From Alteripontixanthobacter muriae (GTDB lineage Bacteria; Pseudomonadota; Alphaproteobacteria; Sphingomonadales; Sphingomonadaceae): DNA of 64,000 bases. This document shows, in pieces, positions 9,450-18,346 of this stretch; within the stretch, counting starts at the first letter, position 1; the number at the start of each line of letters is the position of its first letter. The position numbers and the translations under genes were made by a program. The stretch spans positions 1 through 64,000 of the forward strand of contig NZ_JAAFZT010000015.1 of the NCBI RefSeq assembly GCF_013336795.1, written 5' to 3'. The notes beneath the pieces are model-generated. The model was not told where the DNA came from. It did no database searches and saw nothing but the letters and a program-made list of their open reading frames with translations.

Positions 9450-10342
9450 GCACCTATCTGCCCACGATAAAGCAGCTGCAATATCTGGTGGCACTGCACG
9501 AACATGGGCATTTCGGCCGCGCTGCCGAAGCGAGCTTTGTTTCGCAATCGACGCTGTCCGCCGGTATTCGAGAACTCGAATCGCTGCTGGGAGTGACGCT
9601 GGTCGAACGCAGCCGCCGGGTCATCCGCTTCACGCCACTTGGCAATCAGGTCGTCGAAAAGGCACATCGCCTGCTGCGCGAGGCGGAGGAGCTTTCGGAA
9701 CTCGTGCTTGCCGCGGGCAAACCGCTTTCGGGCGAATTGCGGATGAGCGTCATACCGACCATCGCGCCTTTCCTGCTCCCGCGCATGTTGCCGCGGCTGA
9801 GGCGGGAACGGCCCGACCTCAAGCTGTTCCTGCGCGAAGAGCCGAGTCAGGACGCTATCGATTCGCTGCACCAGGGCCGGGCCGACTGCGTGCTGCTCGC
9901 CCTGCCCTTTCCGACCGGCGAAGTGGACACGGCGCATATTTCCGACGATCGCCTGTTCGTCGCCATGCCCGAAGGCGAACCGCGCAATCCACCTGAATCC
10001 ATACCCGCTTCGATGATCGACGATGGCCGCCTCCTGCTGCTGGAGGATGGCCATTGCCTGAAGGAACATGCGCTCGCCGCCTGCAACCGACCGGGCTTGC
10101 GCGCGAGCGCAGCCATGATCGGAACCAGCCTGCATACGCTTGTGCAGATGGTCGATAACGGGCTCGGCGTAACCATGCTGCCGGAAATGGCGCTGGAGGC
10201 CGGGATTCTGCGCGACACGAAGGTGGTCGCCCGCCCGCTGAAGGCCAGGGCCGCGACGCGCGAGATCGTCCTCGCCTGGCGCCGGAATTCTCCACGAGCG
10301 GAGGAATTCCGGCTTTTGGCGGAAGAAGTCCGCGCCGGCTGA
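9446..10342 (+). CDS. oxyR: LysR-family peroxide sensor OxyR
   Basis: The 298-residue regulator has an N-terminal winged HTH (HFGRAAEASFVSQSTLSAGIRELE) and a LysR effector domain. The redox pair of OxyR is present as GHCLKEHALAAC, two Cys nine residues apart, matching the C199/C208 spacing of E. coli. It should activate catalase and related genes on oxidation by hydrogen peroxide. Its GTG start overlaps the rnd stop, an unusual partner for oxyR. No oxyR target gene is seen in the window. Confidence 0.9.
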   Translation: MSTYLPTIKQLQYLVALHEHGHFGRAAEASFVSQSTLSAGIRELESLLGVTLVERSRRVIRFTPLGNQVVEKAHRLLREAEELSELVLAAGKPLSGELRMSVIPTIAPFLLPRMLPRLRRERPDLKLFLREEPSQDAIDSLHQGRADCVLLALPFPTGEVDTAHISDDRLFVAMPEGEPRNPPESIPASMIDDGRLLLLEDGHCLKEHALAACNRPGLRASAAMIGTSLHTLVQMVDNGLGVTMLPEMALEAGILRDTKVVARPLKARAATREIVLAWRRNSPRAEEFRLLAEEVRAG

Positions 10343-10399
10343 TTTACTAATTATTGATCACTTTGCGTCTAGGTAACGCCCACAATCCGGGGGTTACAC

Positions 10400-10735
10400 A
10401 TGCGTTCCTACAATCGTTTCATCGTCGATCAGGAAATCGAATGCGATATCGCAGGCGAACGCGACGTCGTGATGCTGTACAATTTGTCGTCCGGCGGCTG
10501 CATGATTGAGACGCGCAGCGGCAACCTCAGCGAAGGCAGCGCAGTCGAAGTCCGGCTGCGGGAATTGGCAACGATGCCGGGCCGGATAGTCTGGCGCATC
10601 GGACGCAACGCAGGCATCAAGTTCGAAGTGCCGCTGCATCAGAAAGTTGTGGAGCACTTCGGCTTTTCCGCTCCGGACGAAGATTTCGACAGCAACGATC
10701 CGCGCGACAGGTTCGGTATTCCAATTCTCGGTTAG
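10400..10735 (+). CDS. PilZ domain protein
   Basis: This 111-residue protein is a single PilZ domain. The N-terminal RF-based motif is weak (SYNRFIVDQEIECDI), but the core YNLSSGGCMIET matches the (D/N)xSxxG signature. The domain usually binds c-di-GMP, although some alphaproteobacterial members lack the binding Arg residues. GGGGG lies eight bases before the ATG. The target is unknown. A GGDEF-EAL protein lies about 5 kb away. Confidence 0.8.
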   Translation: MRSYNRFIVDQEIECDIAGERDVVMLYNLSSGGCMIETRSGNLSEGSAVEVRLRELATMPGRIVWRIGRNAGIKFEVPLHQKVVEHFGFSAPDEDFDSNDPRDRFGIPILG

Positions 10736-10751
10736 TCTAAACCAGCGCCGA

Positions 10752-11318
10752 TCAGTCCATGTGCCTGAGACCGACCCGCAGGTAATCCCATCCGGTGATT
10801 ACCGTCAGGACAGCCGCGCTCCACAGCGCAATCAGGCTGAGAAGGTGGAGCCAATCCCAATTCGGCAGGGCACCGCTCAGTATCAGACCGCCGAGCGCCA
10901 CGAGCTGCAGTGTCGTTTTCCATTTCGCCAGCCGCGTGACCGGGACGCTGACCTGCAGCCCGGCCAGGAACTCGCGCAGCCCCGAAACCGCGATCTCGCG
11001 CATCAGGATGATGAGTCCTGCCACGACGTGCAGGTCGCCAACGTAAGGACCGCGAAGATAGCCTTGTGCGGTCAGGACCAGGATCACCGCGGCGATCATC
11101 AACTTGTCCGCTATGGGATCGAGGAACTGGCCAAGCCGCGACACCTTGTCGCTGGACCTGGCGAAATAGCCGTCGAAATAATCGGTGATGCCCATCAGGC
11201 AGTAAAGCACAAAGGCGAGCGCATAGCCGAGCTGCCACTGCGGCCACCACAACAGCGCCGCCAGCAATGGTATGGTCACGATTCGCGACAGCGTCAGGAT
11301 GTTGGGAAGGGTCATCAT
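10752..11318 (-). CDS. pgsA: Phosphatidylglycerophosphate synthase
   Basis: The 188-residue membrane protein has the CDP-alcohol phosphatidyltransferase motif as GITDYFDGYFAR, then SRLGQFLDPIADK. Several hydrophobic helices flank it. It joins CDP-diacylglycerol and glycerol-3-phosphate, the committed step to phosphatidylglycerol. It is divergent from the LplT-like transporter, with 129 bp between the starts. Confidence 0.94.
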   Translation of the reverse strand: MMTLPNILTLSRIVTIPLLAALLWWPQWQLGYALAFVLYCLMGITDYFDGYFARSSDKVSRLGQFLDPIADKLMIAAVILVLTAQGYLRGPYVGDLHVVAGLIILMREIAVSGLREFLAGLQVSVPVTRLAKWKTTLQLVALGGLILSGALPNWDWLHLLSLIALWSAAVLTVITGWDYLRVGLRHMD

Positions 11319-11447
11319 CGCATCGGCTCCCTAGCGCACCTTCCGCTGCTGCAAAAGCGGGACAGCGCTTTCCATTTGCGAAAGTCCTTGTCCGCATCGC
11401 GCATATCTCTAGGGCCGTGTGCAAATATGGGTTCGCGGTAGGATATC

Positions 11448-12767
11448 ATGACGACCATTACGCATCTAATGGGCCGGAGGCGATTCCTGCCGCTGTTCAT
11501 CACGCAGCTGCTCGGTGCCTTCAACGACAATCTCTACAAGACCGCGATGGTCCTGTTCGTCGTCTATGCCGTGTACCGGTCGGAAGAGGCCGACGGCATC
11601 TTCAGCTCCGTCGCCAGCCTGCTCTTCATTCTCCCCTTCTTCCTGTTTTCCGCGCTCGCCGGCCAATTGGCCGATATGCGCGACAAGGCGCGGATCATCC
11701 GAATCGTCAAATTGTGCGAAATCGGGCTGATGATCATCGGCGCGGCCGGGCTGTTGCTGGCGTGGGTGGGCTTCGGAGTAGAGGCAATTGCAATCCCGCT
11801 GATGCTGCTGGCGCTGTTCCTGACTGGCCTGCAATCGACGTTCTTCGGCCCGATCAAATATGCAATTCTCCCCCAACATCTGAAGGAAAACGAAGTGCTG
11901 GCCGGGACCGGCCTGGTCGAGGCGGGCACCTATATCGCTATTCTGCTCGGCACGATTCTGGCAGGCTTCATCAGCGTGGCAACTGCAGCGTTCCTTGTCC
12001 TGCTGATTGCGGTGCTGGGTTACATTTCGGGTCGGCAGGTACCCCCGGCTCCCGCGATGCAGGAGCCGGAGCCGCTGGATTTCCATGTGCTCAGGGCGTC
12101 CGCAACGATCATCCGGCAGGTGCGTGAGGACAAGCGCGTCTGGCTGGCCATTATCGCGATCAGCTTTTTCTGGACGATCGGCACCGTCCTGTTCATCCAC
12201 TTTCCCGTTCTGGTCAACAATGTGATCGGCGGCACGCGCGAAGTGGCAAGTCTGTTCCTTGCGATCTTCTCGGTTGGCGTGGCTGTGGGTTCGGTTTCGA
12301 TCAATGCGCTGCTGAAAGGGACAGTTTCTGCGCGTTTCGCACCTGTGTCGGTGCTGACGATGGGCCTGTTCGTCGTTGCTTTCTACATGGTGGCCGACAG
12401 GTGGAACATTCCGCCCGCGGGTCACCTGCGAAACATTCCGGAATTCCTCGCCCAACCGCTTGCCTTGCAGATGATGGTATCGCTGATGGGGATCGCGGTG
12501 GCCGGCGGCATGTTCGTGGTGCCGCTCTATGCCTTCCTCACAACCTTTGTGCCAAAGACGCAGGCTGCGCGCACCATCGCGGCCAACAATATCGTAAATT
12601 CCGGAGCCATGGTCGGCGGATCGGCCATTGTCATGCTGCTGAACATGATTGGCATCCCCATCGTCGAACAATTGCTGCTGAGCGCCGCCATGTGCCTCGT
12701 TTCAGCCTGGCTGGGTGCGCGGCTCTATGTTGCGGAACGGCATGAACGGCACGCGCTTGTGCCGTGA
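11448..12767 (+). CDS. MFS transporter, lysophospholipid transporter-like
   Basis: The 439-residue protein has about 12 hydrophobic helices. Its N-terminus, FITQLLGAFNDNLYKTA, and the stretch TGLQSTFFGPIKYAILP are typical of LplT and of the MFS part of LplT-acyltransferase fusion proteins. In E. coli LplT flips lysophospholipids inward so that Aas can re-acylate them. Here no acyltransferase domain is attached and none lies next to it. The neighbour is pgsA. Substrate assignment is an inference from family resemblance. Confidence 0.75.
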   Translation: MTTITHLMGRRRFLPLFITQLLGAFNDNLYKTAMVLFVVYAVYRSEEADGIFSSVASLLFILPFFLFSALAGQLADMRDKARIIRIVKLCEIGLMIIGAAGLLLAWVGFGVEAIAIPLMLLALFLTGLQSTFFGPIKYAILPQHLKENEVLAGTGLVEAGTYIAILLGTILAGFISVATAAFLVLLIAVLGYISGRQVPPAPAMQEPEPLDFHVLRASATIIRQVREDKRVWLAIIAISFFWTIGTVLFIHFPVLVNNVIGGTREVASLFLAIFSVGVAVGSVSINALLKGTVSARFAPVSVLTMGLFVVAFYMVADRWNIPPAGHLRNIPEFLAQPLALQMMVSLMGIAVAGGMFVVPLYAFLTTFVPKTQAARTIAANNIVNSGAMVGGSAIVMLLNMIGIPIVEQLLLSAAMCLVSAWLGARLYVAERHERHALVP

Positions 12768-12788
12768 TGATGGGGCCGCGAAGGCTGG

Positions 12789-12980
12789 TCAGCTGATGAA
12801 TATGCCGACCGCAACGAGACAGCCGAAATAGGCGGTAAGAAATCCGCTCACATCGTCTCTCGTCAATTTCCACTCAGGGCGGGCCGGGACGGGGTCGGCG
12901 CCGCTGCGGACGTGTGGGGGCAGGCTGGCCAGAAATGGGTGGCGAGCGGCTTCATCGGATAGAACAAGGGAGCGTCTCAT
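12789..12980 (-). CDS. Small single-helix protein (63 aa), unknown
   Basis: The reading frame ends in one hydrophobic helix (FLTAYFGCLVAVGIFI) after a basic and proline-rich N-terminus, and would suit a small membrane protein. An ATG at 12980 has a weak GGGAAG about 14 bases upstream. It lies alone between the MFS gene and the ThDP-enzyme gene, on the opposite strand. I do not recognise the family. It could be a chance frame. Confidence 0.45.
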   Translation of the reverse strand: MRRSLVLSDEAARHPFLASLPPHVRSGADPVPARPEWKLTRDDVSGFLTAYFGCLVAVGIFIS

Positions 12981-13081
12981 GATGCAGACGTTAACTTCCC
13001 GGTAACTATTTCGCTCCCGCTGATTGCGCCCTGTTGCATAATGAAACGTTAACCATGATCGATGGTTCAGGCGTGTCTCCG

Positions 13082-13115
13082 GGGCAATGCAGCCGTAGCC
13101 TGCCGCGGATTGCCC
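13082..13115 (+). promoter_or_regulatory. Possible leader hairpin upstream of the ThDP-enzyme gene
   Basis: GGGCAAT at 13082 pairs with ATTGCCC at 13109. An inner GCAG/CTGC stem forms a long hairpin 30 bp ahead of the ThDP-enzyme start. It is followed by GCTTT rather than a clear T-run. It could be a leader structure or chance. Confidence 0.25.
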
Positions 13116-13144
13116 GCTTTGTGAGTTACGGCTAGTCTTCCGGC

Positions 13145-14863
13145 ATGAACCACGATCATTCCTCTTCCGCCGACCGCCCCGTCTCTTCCGAAAAAGCAGA
13201 CGATGGGCCAGTATCGGCGGCAGAACTGCTGGTCGATTGCCTCGCCCATCAGGGCTGCGACCGGATTTTCACGGTGCCGGGAGAGAGCTTCCTGCCGGTT
13301 CTGGACGCACTTCACGGCCGTGACGACATCGATGTGGTGACCTGCCGCCAGGAAGGCGGCGCCGCGTTCATGGCCTGCGCCGATGGGACCATGACGGGAC
13401 GGCCTGGCATCTGCTTCGTGACCCGTGGCCCCGGGGCAACAAATGCAAGTATCGGCGTACACGTCGCCATGCAGGATTCGCAGCCGATGATCCTGTTCGT
13501 CGGAGACGTGGACAGCGCAATGCGGGACCGGGAAGGCTTTCAGGAGGTCAATATGCCCGCCCTGTTCGCACCGCTGGCGAAATGGAGTGCCCGGATCGAC
13601 GATGCGCGGCGGATTCCCGAATATGTCGCGCGCGCCTATGCAACGGCGATCAGCGGCCGTCCAGGGCCGGTCGTTCTCGCCCTGCCTGAAGACGTGTTGT
13701 CCAAAACGGTCGAGGGCCTCTTTCCTCGCCCCGAAATTCTTCGTCCTGCCCAGCCGCCCTGCCCATCCGCCATGCAGGCGATGATGGCCATGATCGCCGA
13801 CGCCGCTTCGCCTGTGGCAATTGTCGGGGGCGCCGGATGGAACGCCAAGGCCCGCGAATATTTTACACTGTTTGCGGAACGCATTGGTGTGCCGGTGGCT
13901 ACGGCCTTCCGTCGTCAGGACGCCATCGCGCCATCCAGCAAGGTATATTCGGGCAACCTTGGCTATGGACCCAACCCGGCCCTGGTCGATCGGGTTAGAA
14001 ATGCCGATCTGGTCCTGGCGATCGGCGCCCGGTTGGGCGAGGCCACGACCGATGGTTACACCCTTCCCTCGCCCGAGCATCCGGGCCAGGTGCTGATTCA
14101 CGTGCATCCCGATCCCGAGGAACTCAACCGGGTCTACAGGACCGATCTGGCGATTTGTGCGGATATGGCGGAATTCGCGGAAACGGCAGCGCTTTGGGAC
14201 GACGGAATTACCGATTTCGACGCCGGTGCAGAAGCTCATCGGGAATGGGAGGATTGGGCATCGCCGCCTCCGCAAAGCGCCTATCCGCTCGACCTCGCGG
14301 CATGCGTGATCTTCATGCGCGATACGCTGCCTGCCGACACGATCATCTGCAATGGCGCTGGTAATTTCTCGGGATGGTGGCACCGCTACTGGCGCTACGA
14401 AGGCTTCCCGACGCAGCTGGCACCGACTGCTGGAGCCATGGGTTACGGCGTTCCGGCAGCGGTGGCAGCGGCTGCACGCTTTCCCGGCAGGCAGATCGTC
14501 GCCGTGGCGGGCGACGGCGATTTCCTGATGAACGGGCAGGAACTTGCCACTGCAGTGCAGCACGGGCTCGACATGATCGTGGTCATTGTCGACAATGGAG
14601 CTTACGGAACCATTCGGATGCACCAGGAACGGGAGTTCCCCGGACGAATTTCAGCAACATGTCTGGTCAATCCGGATTTCGCCGCTCTGGCGGCTTCCTT
14701 CGGTGCATGGTCGGTCCGATGTGAAACGACGGACGAATTTCGAAACGGCCTCATGGCGGCGCAGGGCCGAACGGGACTTCGGGTGATCCATTGCATCATT
14801 GATGTGGAGCAGCTGGCGGCCAGCGGCGCCACCATCAGCGGCCTTCGCGAGAAAGGCGAATAG
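13145..14863 (+). CDS. Thiamine diphosphate-dependent enzyme, acetolactate synthase-like
   Basis: The 572-residue protein has the three-domain layout of the ThDP decarboxylase/ligase family. The PYR domain carries the catalytic Glu in CRQEGGAAFMA (about residue 77) and RGPGATNA. A central domain follows. The C-terminal domain has VAGDGDFLMNGQEL, the GDG...N motif for ThDP and Mg. It is not next to ilvH or any branched-chain pathway gene, so it is probably not the main acetolactate synthase. Oxalyl-CoA decarboxylase-, benzaldehyde lyase- or sulfoacetaldehyde-type chemistry is possible. A terminator hairpin follows. Confidence 0.82.
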   Translation: MNHDHSSSADRPVSSEKADDGPVSAAELLVDCLAHQGCDRIFTVPGESFLPVLDALHGRDDIDVVTCRQEGGAAFMACADGTMTGRPGICFVTRGPGATNASIGVHVAMQDSQPMILFVGDVDSAMRDREGFQEVNMPALFAPLAKWSARIDDARRIPEYVARAYATAISGRPGPVVLALPEDVLSKTVEGLFPRPEILRPAQPPCPSAMQAMMAMIADAASPVAIVGGAGWNAKAREYFTLFAERIGVPVATAFRRQDAIAPSSKVYSGNLGYGPNPALVDRVRNADLVLAIGARLGEATTDGYTLPSPEHPGQVLIHVHPDPEELNRVYRTDLAICADMAEFAETAALWDDGITDFDAGAEAHREWEDWASPPPQSAYPLDLAACVIFMRDTLPADTIICNGAGNFSGWWHRYWRYEGFPTQLAPTAGAMGYGVPAAVAAAARFPGRQIVAVAGDGDFLMNGQELATAVQHGLDMIVVIVDNGAYGTIRMHQEREFPGRISATCLVNPDFAALAASFGAWSVRCETTDEFRNGLMAAQGRTGLRVIHCIIDVEQLAASGATISGLREKGE

Positions 14864-14898
14864 GCCGCTGATTGGCTCTCAAATACGGAAGACATGAA

Positions 14899-14922
14899 AA
14901 GGGACGCTGAACAGCGCCCCTT
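14899..14922. terminator. Bidirectional intrinsic terminator
   Basis: AAGGGaCGCTG pairs with CAGCGcCCCTT around a two-base loop. TTCTTTC follows on the plus strand, and a T-run (from AAAA) lies on the minus strand. It separates the convergent ThDP-enzyme and CsbD-like genes. Confidence 0.75.
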
Positions 14923-14945
14923 CTTTCATCGCAGGTTGAAGTGTT

Positions 14946-15116
14946 TCAGACCTTGTTTCCCATGGCCCCTTTGACTTCACCTTTCAGGTTCTGCGCTTCG
15001 CCCTTGCGTTCCTGCGCATGACCTTCGGCCCGCGTTTCGGGATCGCCCGACTGCTGCTTGACCTTGCCGGCAGCCTCGTTCGCGACGCCCTTGGCCTTGT
15101 CTCCGAGTTCACCCAT
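14946..15116 (-). CDS. CsbD-like small stress protein
   Basis: A 56-residue frame begins MGELGDKAKGVANEAAGKVK and ends KGEVKGAMGNKV. It is highly charged, rich in Lys, Glu, Ala and Gly, and has no hydrophobic segment. This is the composition and repeat pattern of CsbD-family proteins, which are induced in general stress and have no known activity. GGAGCAACGAC precedes the ATG. The bidirectional terminator lies just downstream. Confidence 0.82.
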   Translation of the reverse strand: MGELGDKAKGVANEAAGKVKQQSGDPETRAEGHAQERKGEAQNLKGEVKGAMGNKV

Positions 15117-15189
15117 GTCGTTGCTCCTTGATGCGGCGAAGGATTCGCCGTGCAGGAAAGAAACGCCTCATCGCATCGTGCAGTTCCGC

Positions 15190-15603
15190 TCAAATGCCTG
15201 CCATCGACAATATCTTCGACCATTCGTGCTTGGTCACTTCCGAAACGGAAAGACGGGACTGCTTGACCAGCTGCATCTCGCCCAGTTCATCGTCAGCCGC
15301 CTTGATCGATTTCAAGGTAACGGTAGCCGGCAGTTTCGTGCGCGGGATCACTCTGACCGCGGCCCATTTGCCTTCCTTGTCCGTGGGATCGAGCAGGCCG
15401 GCCTCGCTGACCTCCATGATGCCCACGATCTCGCGGCCGATGTTCGAATGGTAGAAGAAGGCCTGGTCGCCCACTTCCATGGCTGCAAGATTGTTCTTGG
15501 CCGCGTGGTTGCGAACGCCGTCCCAGACGCCCTCTCCCGCCGCTTCGAGATCGTCCCATGAATAGGCATCGGGTTCGGACTTCATCAACCAGTATCGTGG
15601 CAC
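15190..15603 (-). CDS. EVE domain protein
   Basis: The 137-residue protein starts RYWLMKSEPDAYSWDDL and includes WDGVRNHAAKNNL, the hallmarks of the EVE domain (PUA-like, as in thymocyte nuclear protein 1). EVE domains bind modified bases in DNA or RNA, and most stand-alone bacterial copies are thought to act on RNA. It is a full-length single-domain copy, so the genomic setting gives no specific clue. A defence role cannot be inferred. Confidence 0.9.
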   Translation of the reverse strand: MPRYWLMKSEPDAYSWDDLEAAGEGVWDGVRNHAAKNNLAAMEVGDQAFFYHSNIGREIVGIMEVSEAGLLDPTDKEGKWAAVRVIPRTKLPATVTLKSIKAADDELGEMQLVKQSRLSVSEVTKHEWSKILSMAGI

Positions 15604-15758
15604 TCAAATTCTCCAATCTTTGGAATCTCTAGCTCGCCCGTTCAGGCAAAAGGCTGGCAGCCTGATCGAAATAGTACTGGCTCGCTGCAGGACAGGTTCC
15701 GAATTAACCTGATCTTCAGTGTAATCCCTCATTCCAACTCAGAACAAGGGGCAACGGG

Positions 15759-17480
15759 GTGCGCCGAAAGGCGACGGACAGGCGGATGGGCGACAAGTTC
15801 AGACAGGTAGCATCGAAAGTCGGACCTGCAGAGCGCGATTTCATCGCTCTCGGCATCGCGACAGGTGCGATCCTGATGTTCGTCGGTACGGGTGGATCGG
15901 TCCTGCCGATGATCGTTCGCAACCTGCGGGGAATCGGCGCCGCACCCGACGCAATGCTGGTCAACGCATTGCTCCTCAACATCGCGCTCATCATCTTCGG
16001 CTGGCGCCGCTACCGCGAACTGACGCAGGAGATCGCCGAACGCCGCGAGGCTGAAGAAGCAGCGCGGCGGCTGGCCGAAACCGATCCGCTTACCGGCTGC
16101 CTGAACCGCCGCAGCATTTCGCCTGCGACCAGTCGGCTCGTGGAGTCCAGCAAGTTGAAGGGGCAGGCCGTCGCCTTCCTCATGATCGACCTCGACAATT
16201 TCAAGCAGGTCAACGATCTGAACGGTCATGCTGCCGGCGATCGCATCCTGGTACGCATGGCAGAACAGATTGCCATGCTGTTGCCCGGCAATGCATTGCT
16301 GGCCCGCCTGGGCGGCGACGAATTCGCCTGTGTCGTTCCCTACGATGCCGCGAAGCCGGAATATATTGACCGCTTCTCCGAAAAGCTCGTCGACACCATC
16401 CCGGCGACTTTTGACGATCACGGGATCAGTGCGCAGGTCACGGTGTCCATCGGCATAGCATCGACCGAAATGATCGCCTCTTCCGCCTCGAAGGAATTCG
16501 CAGGCGGAAAAGCACAGGATGCAGAAGATACGGTGGCGCAGGCTTTGCTGCACAAGGCCGATATCGCGATGTATCAGGCGAAGAAGAAGGGCAAGAACCG
16601 CTTCTTCTGGTTCGAAATGCCGATGGAAAAGGAACTCCTGCTCCGCAACGAGATTGAAACGGGCATTCGGCAGGGGCTGCTTGGCGGCGAATTCCAGCCC
16701 TTCTACGAACAGCAGATCGATCTCGAAACGAATGAGCTGGTCGGGTTCGAGATGCTCGCCCGCTGGCATTCGCCGAAGCTGGGCGAAGTCAGCCCGGAAA
16801 TATTCATTCCCATCGCCGAGGAAATCGGCGTGATCACGCAATTATCCGACCAGTTGATCAATGCGGCATTGGCAGAAGCCGCCCACTGGGATCCGCGCCT
16901 GACCCTGTCGGTAAATATCTCGCCCGTTCAGATGCGTGATCCCTGGTTTTCGCAGAAGCTTTTGAAGACCTTGATCCAGCACAATTTCCCGCCGCACAGG
17001 CTCGATCTGGAAATTACCGAGAGCTGCCTTCACGAGAACCTCGGCAATGTGCGCGTGATGATCACCAGCCTGAAAAATCAGGGCGTGCGCATCAGCCTGG
17101 ACGACTTCGGAACCGGCTATTCCAGCCTTTCCCAATTACGCAGCCTGCCCTTCGACCGGCTCAAGATCGATCGCAGCTTTATCCAGGAACTTCAGAACGA
17201 CACGGCCAATCCCAAGCTTATAGAGGCTATTATTTCGCTGGGTGAAGGCCTGAACCTGCCAATCACGGCCGAAGGCATCGAGAATGGGCGCATTCTGGAT
17301 ACGCTGAAGCAATTCGGACAACTCAAGGGCCAGGGCTATCATTACGGAAAGCCCGAAAGCGGAGGTGACGTAAGGCGTCGCCTGCAATCGCTCGGTCTGC
17401 TGAAGCATAGCGGCGCTGCTGCGGACCTGCCGATCCTCATGCCAGCAGACGCTGCCGAGCCTGTCAGCCAGGCAGGCTGA
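15759..17480 (+). CDS. Membrane GGDEF-EAL cyclic-di-GMP protein
   Basis: The 573-residue protein has two membrane helices near residues 30-80, a short coiled linker, a GGDEF domain with LARLGGDEFACVV intact (near residue 187) and an EAL domain. The EAL signature reads GFEMLARW, keeping the catalytic Glu, and DDFGTGYSSL is intact. It may therefore both make and break c-di-GMP. The start is placed at GTG 15759, which has AAGGGG nearby. An ATG at 15786 is the alternative. There is no extracytoplasmic sensor domain of note. Confidence 0.88.
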   Translation: MRRKATDRRMGDKFRQVASKVGPAERDFIALGIATGAILMFVGTGGSVLPMIVRNLRGIGAAPDAMLVNALLLNIALIIFGWRRYRELTQEIAERREAEEAARRLAETDPLTGCLNRRSISPATSRLVESSKLKGQAVAFLMIDLDNFKQVNDLNGHAAGDRILVRMAEQIAMLLPGNALLARLGGDEFACVVPYDAAKPEYIDRFSEKLVDTIPATFDDHGISAQVTVSIGIASTEMIASSASKEFAGGKAQDAEDTVAQALLHKADIAMYQAKKKGKNRFFWFEMPMEKELLLRNEIETGIRQGLLGGEFQPFYEQQIDLETNELVGFEMLARWHSPKLGEVSPEIFIPIAEEIGVITQLSDQLINAALAEAAHWDPRLTLSVNISPVQMRDPWFSQKLLKTLIQHNFPPHRLDLEITESCLHENLGNVRVMITSLKNQGVRISLDDFGTGYSSLSQLRSLPFDRLKIDRSFIQELQNDTANPKLIEAIISLGEGLNLPITAEGIENGRILDTLKQFGQLKGQGYHYGKPESGGDVRRRLQSLGLLKHSGAAADLPILMPADAAEPVSQAG

Positions 17481-17530
17481 TCGGCTGCGCCACTGGACGC
17501 AGGGGTCATGGGCACCTAGATGCGCAGGCC

Positions 17531-18346
17531 ATGCGCGTTCCATTCGTCAAGATGCACGGCCTCGGCAATGATTTCGTCATTCTCGACGCGCGGGAGCAGG
17601 AACTGCCGGTGCTGTCCACCCGCGCCATTGCCGCGCTTGCAGACCGGCGCACGGGGATCGGGTGCGACCAGCTGGTGCGTCTTGAGCCAACCAGTGCAGC
17701 AGAAGCGGATTTTCGCATGCGCATTTTCAACGCCGATGGCGGGGAAGTCGGCGCCTGCGGCAATGCCAGCCGGGCGGTGGCGCTTCTTCATGGCAGACCG
17801 GCAAGGATCGAGACCGAGAGCGGTATAGTCTCGGCCCATCCTTCAGATTCGGGAGTCGACGTCGACATGGGCGTCCCGCGATTCGAATGGGAATCGGTGC
17901 CGCTGGCCTACCCGATGGATACGCTGGCGATGCCGGTGGCTTGGGACGTGCTGGAAAACCCGGCTGCCGTGAATGTCGGCAACCCTCATGTGGTCTTCTT
18001 CGTTGACCGGCAGGAGGACATTCCCCTCGAACATCTCGGGCCCGAAATCGAGAACGATCAACTCTTTCCCGCGCGCATCAACGTGAACGTCGCCACCGTG
18101 ACTGACCGGGGCACCATTCGCTTGCGCGTCTGGGAGCGCGGCTCCGGTTTGACACGCGCATGCGGAACCGGCGCCTGCGCCACGGCAGTCTCCGCCATTC
18201 GCAGGCGGCTGGTGGATAATGAGGTGACGGTCCATCTGCCCGGCGGCGCCTTGCAGATCAGCTGGGATGGCAGCGGGCCGATCATCATGTCAGGCCCGGC
18301 GCAGGAAAGCTTTCGCGGCGAATTTGACTTGCAGGACTATCTATGA
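17531..18346 (+). CDS. dapF: Diaminopimelate epimerase
   Basis: The 271-residue enzyme has both catalytic Cys: GGEVGACGNASR (near residue 77) and SGLTRACGTGACA (near residue 215). The N-terminus MRVPFVKMHGLGNDF is typical. It converts LL- to meso-diaminopimelate for lysine and peptidoglycan. It is the first gene of an overlapping operon: its stop overlaps the mtaB start by four bases. Confidence 0.96.
   Translation: MRVPFVKMHGLGNDFVILDAREQELPVLSTRAIAALADRRTGIGCDQLVRLEPTSAAEADFRMRIFNADGGEVGACGNASRAVALLHGRPARIETESGIVSAHPSDSGVDVDMGVPRFEWESVPLAYPMDTLAMPVAWDVLENPAAVNVGNPHVVFFVDRQEDIPLEHLGPEIENDQLFPARINVNVATVTDRGTIRLRVWERGSGLTRACGTGACATAVSAIRRRLVDNEVTVHLPGGALQISWDGSGPIIMSGPAQESFRGEFDLQDYL

Noticed and set aside
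8037-9494. 485-codon open frame opposite rnd
   Set aside because: It mirrors rnd on the other strand and has no family features.
13067-14623. 518-codon open frame opposite the ThDP enzyme
   Set aside because: The ThDP motifs are on the other strand, and this frame has none.
15190-15603. EVE protein as part of a defence system
   Set aside because: Its neighbours are housekeeping or signalling genes, and stand-alone EVE proteins are common in proteobacteria.
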